Source: Azospirillum sp. B510 (GTDB taxonomy: Bacteria > Pseudomonadota > Alphaproteobacteria > Azospirillales > Azospirillaceae). From it: DNA of 64,000 bases. A model generated the notes under the pieces. The model was not told the origin of the DNA. It ran no database searches and was given only the letters and a program-made list of their open reading frames with translations. Below, one piece after another: positions 62,197-64,000 of this stretch (its first letter is position 1; each line of letters begins with the position of its first letter). The stretch is from positions 541,001-605,000 of the forward strand of contig NC_013856.1 of NCBI RefSeq assembly GCF_000010725.1, written 5' to 3'. The translations under genes and the position numbers were made by a program.

Positions 62197-62339
62197 TCAC
62201 CGAGGCACAAGACCGACACTCATTCCAAAAACACATGTGCTTGAACGTGCAAGTGATGGCGAGGATGTATCGAACCGGCGGATTTGCGTCAAGCAGGCTT
62301 GCTGCTGCGCATGGCGCGGTTGTGTGGGGTTGGGATCAA
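62197..62339 (-). other. 23S-5S internal spacer
   Basis: About 143 nt of spacer. No tRNA is seen in it. Confidence 0.75.

Positions 62340-64000
<1,661 letters not shown>

Noticed and set aside
62197..62339. tRNA in the 23S-5S spacer
   Set aside because: No cloverleaf or CCA-type arms were seen.

Overview
The window looks like a chromosome or large replicon of a high-GC alphaproteobacterium, most likely Azospirillum or a close relative. This is inferred from codon and GC style, a DctB/DctD-DctA set, several large chemoreceptors, a GlcNAc PTS with a fused EIIA-HPr-EI protein, and the form of the rRNA genes. No species is proven. From 1 to about 52 kb the DNA is densely coding accessory metabolism and transport. 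From 52.2 to 61.8 kb it is almost entirely insertion sequences. From 62.08 kb to the end it is the 5S gene and the 3' part of a 23S gene on the minus strand.

Layout: (a) 1-3.6 kb: a sugar/polyol-type ABC importer (partial permease, binding protein) divergent from a ROK repressor, with two perfect 15-bp palindromes as candidate operators. (b) 3.6-7.4 kb: a MocR-type regulator behind an orphan ccoG, then a DUF1289 protein. (c) 7.5-10.1 kb: an arginine to ornithine to proline pathway (Lrp-type regulator, arginase, ornithine cyclodeaminase). (d) 10.2-18.3 kb: Na+/H+ antiporter, DUF1275 and DoxX membrane proteins, a YcaC/XapX/amidohydrolase operon, a Tat-exported alpha/beta hydrolase, and MlaA. 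(e) 18.4-29.9 kb: a GlcNAc/MurNAc locus. One EIIA-HPr-EI phosphoryl donor faces two EIICB permeases. A SIS-type deaminase candidate, NagA, a HAD phosphatase, a GntR/HutC regulator and MurQ complete the route to fructose-6-phosphate. (f) 29.9-39.2 kb: a GntR/FadR regulator divergent from a putrescine-type ABC importer, a hydantoin/Asp-Glu-type racemase, a FAD/NAD(P)-binding protein and an amidase, suggesting uptake and opening of a cyclic or amide nitrogen compound. (g) 39.3-45.4 kb: aspA-dctA-dctB-dctD for aspartate/C4-dicarboxylates. (h) 45.7-52 kb: a MOSC protein, two chemoreceptors with different sensor domains, and a GNAT acetyltransferase.

The IS block holds an intact-looking IS5-family element, a truncated IS3-family element, a frameshifted ISAs1-family element, a second ISAs1 gene split by a tandem pair of IS1380-family elements, and an IS21-family element. 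The split gene can be rejoined exactly through a 4-bp target duplication, which orders the insertions. Perfect hairpins lying at stop codons recur through the window, and two families show paired (compensatory) changes.
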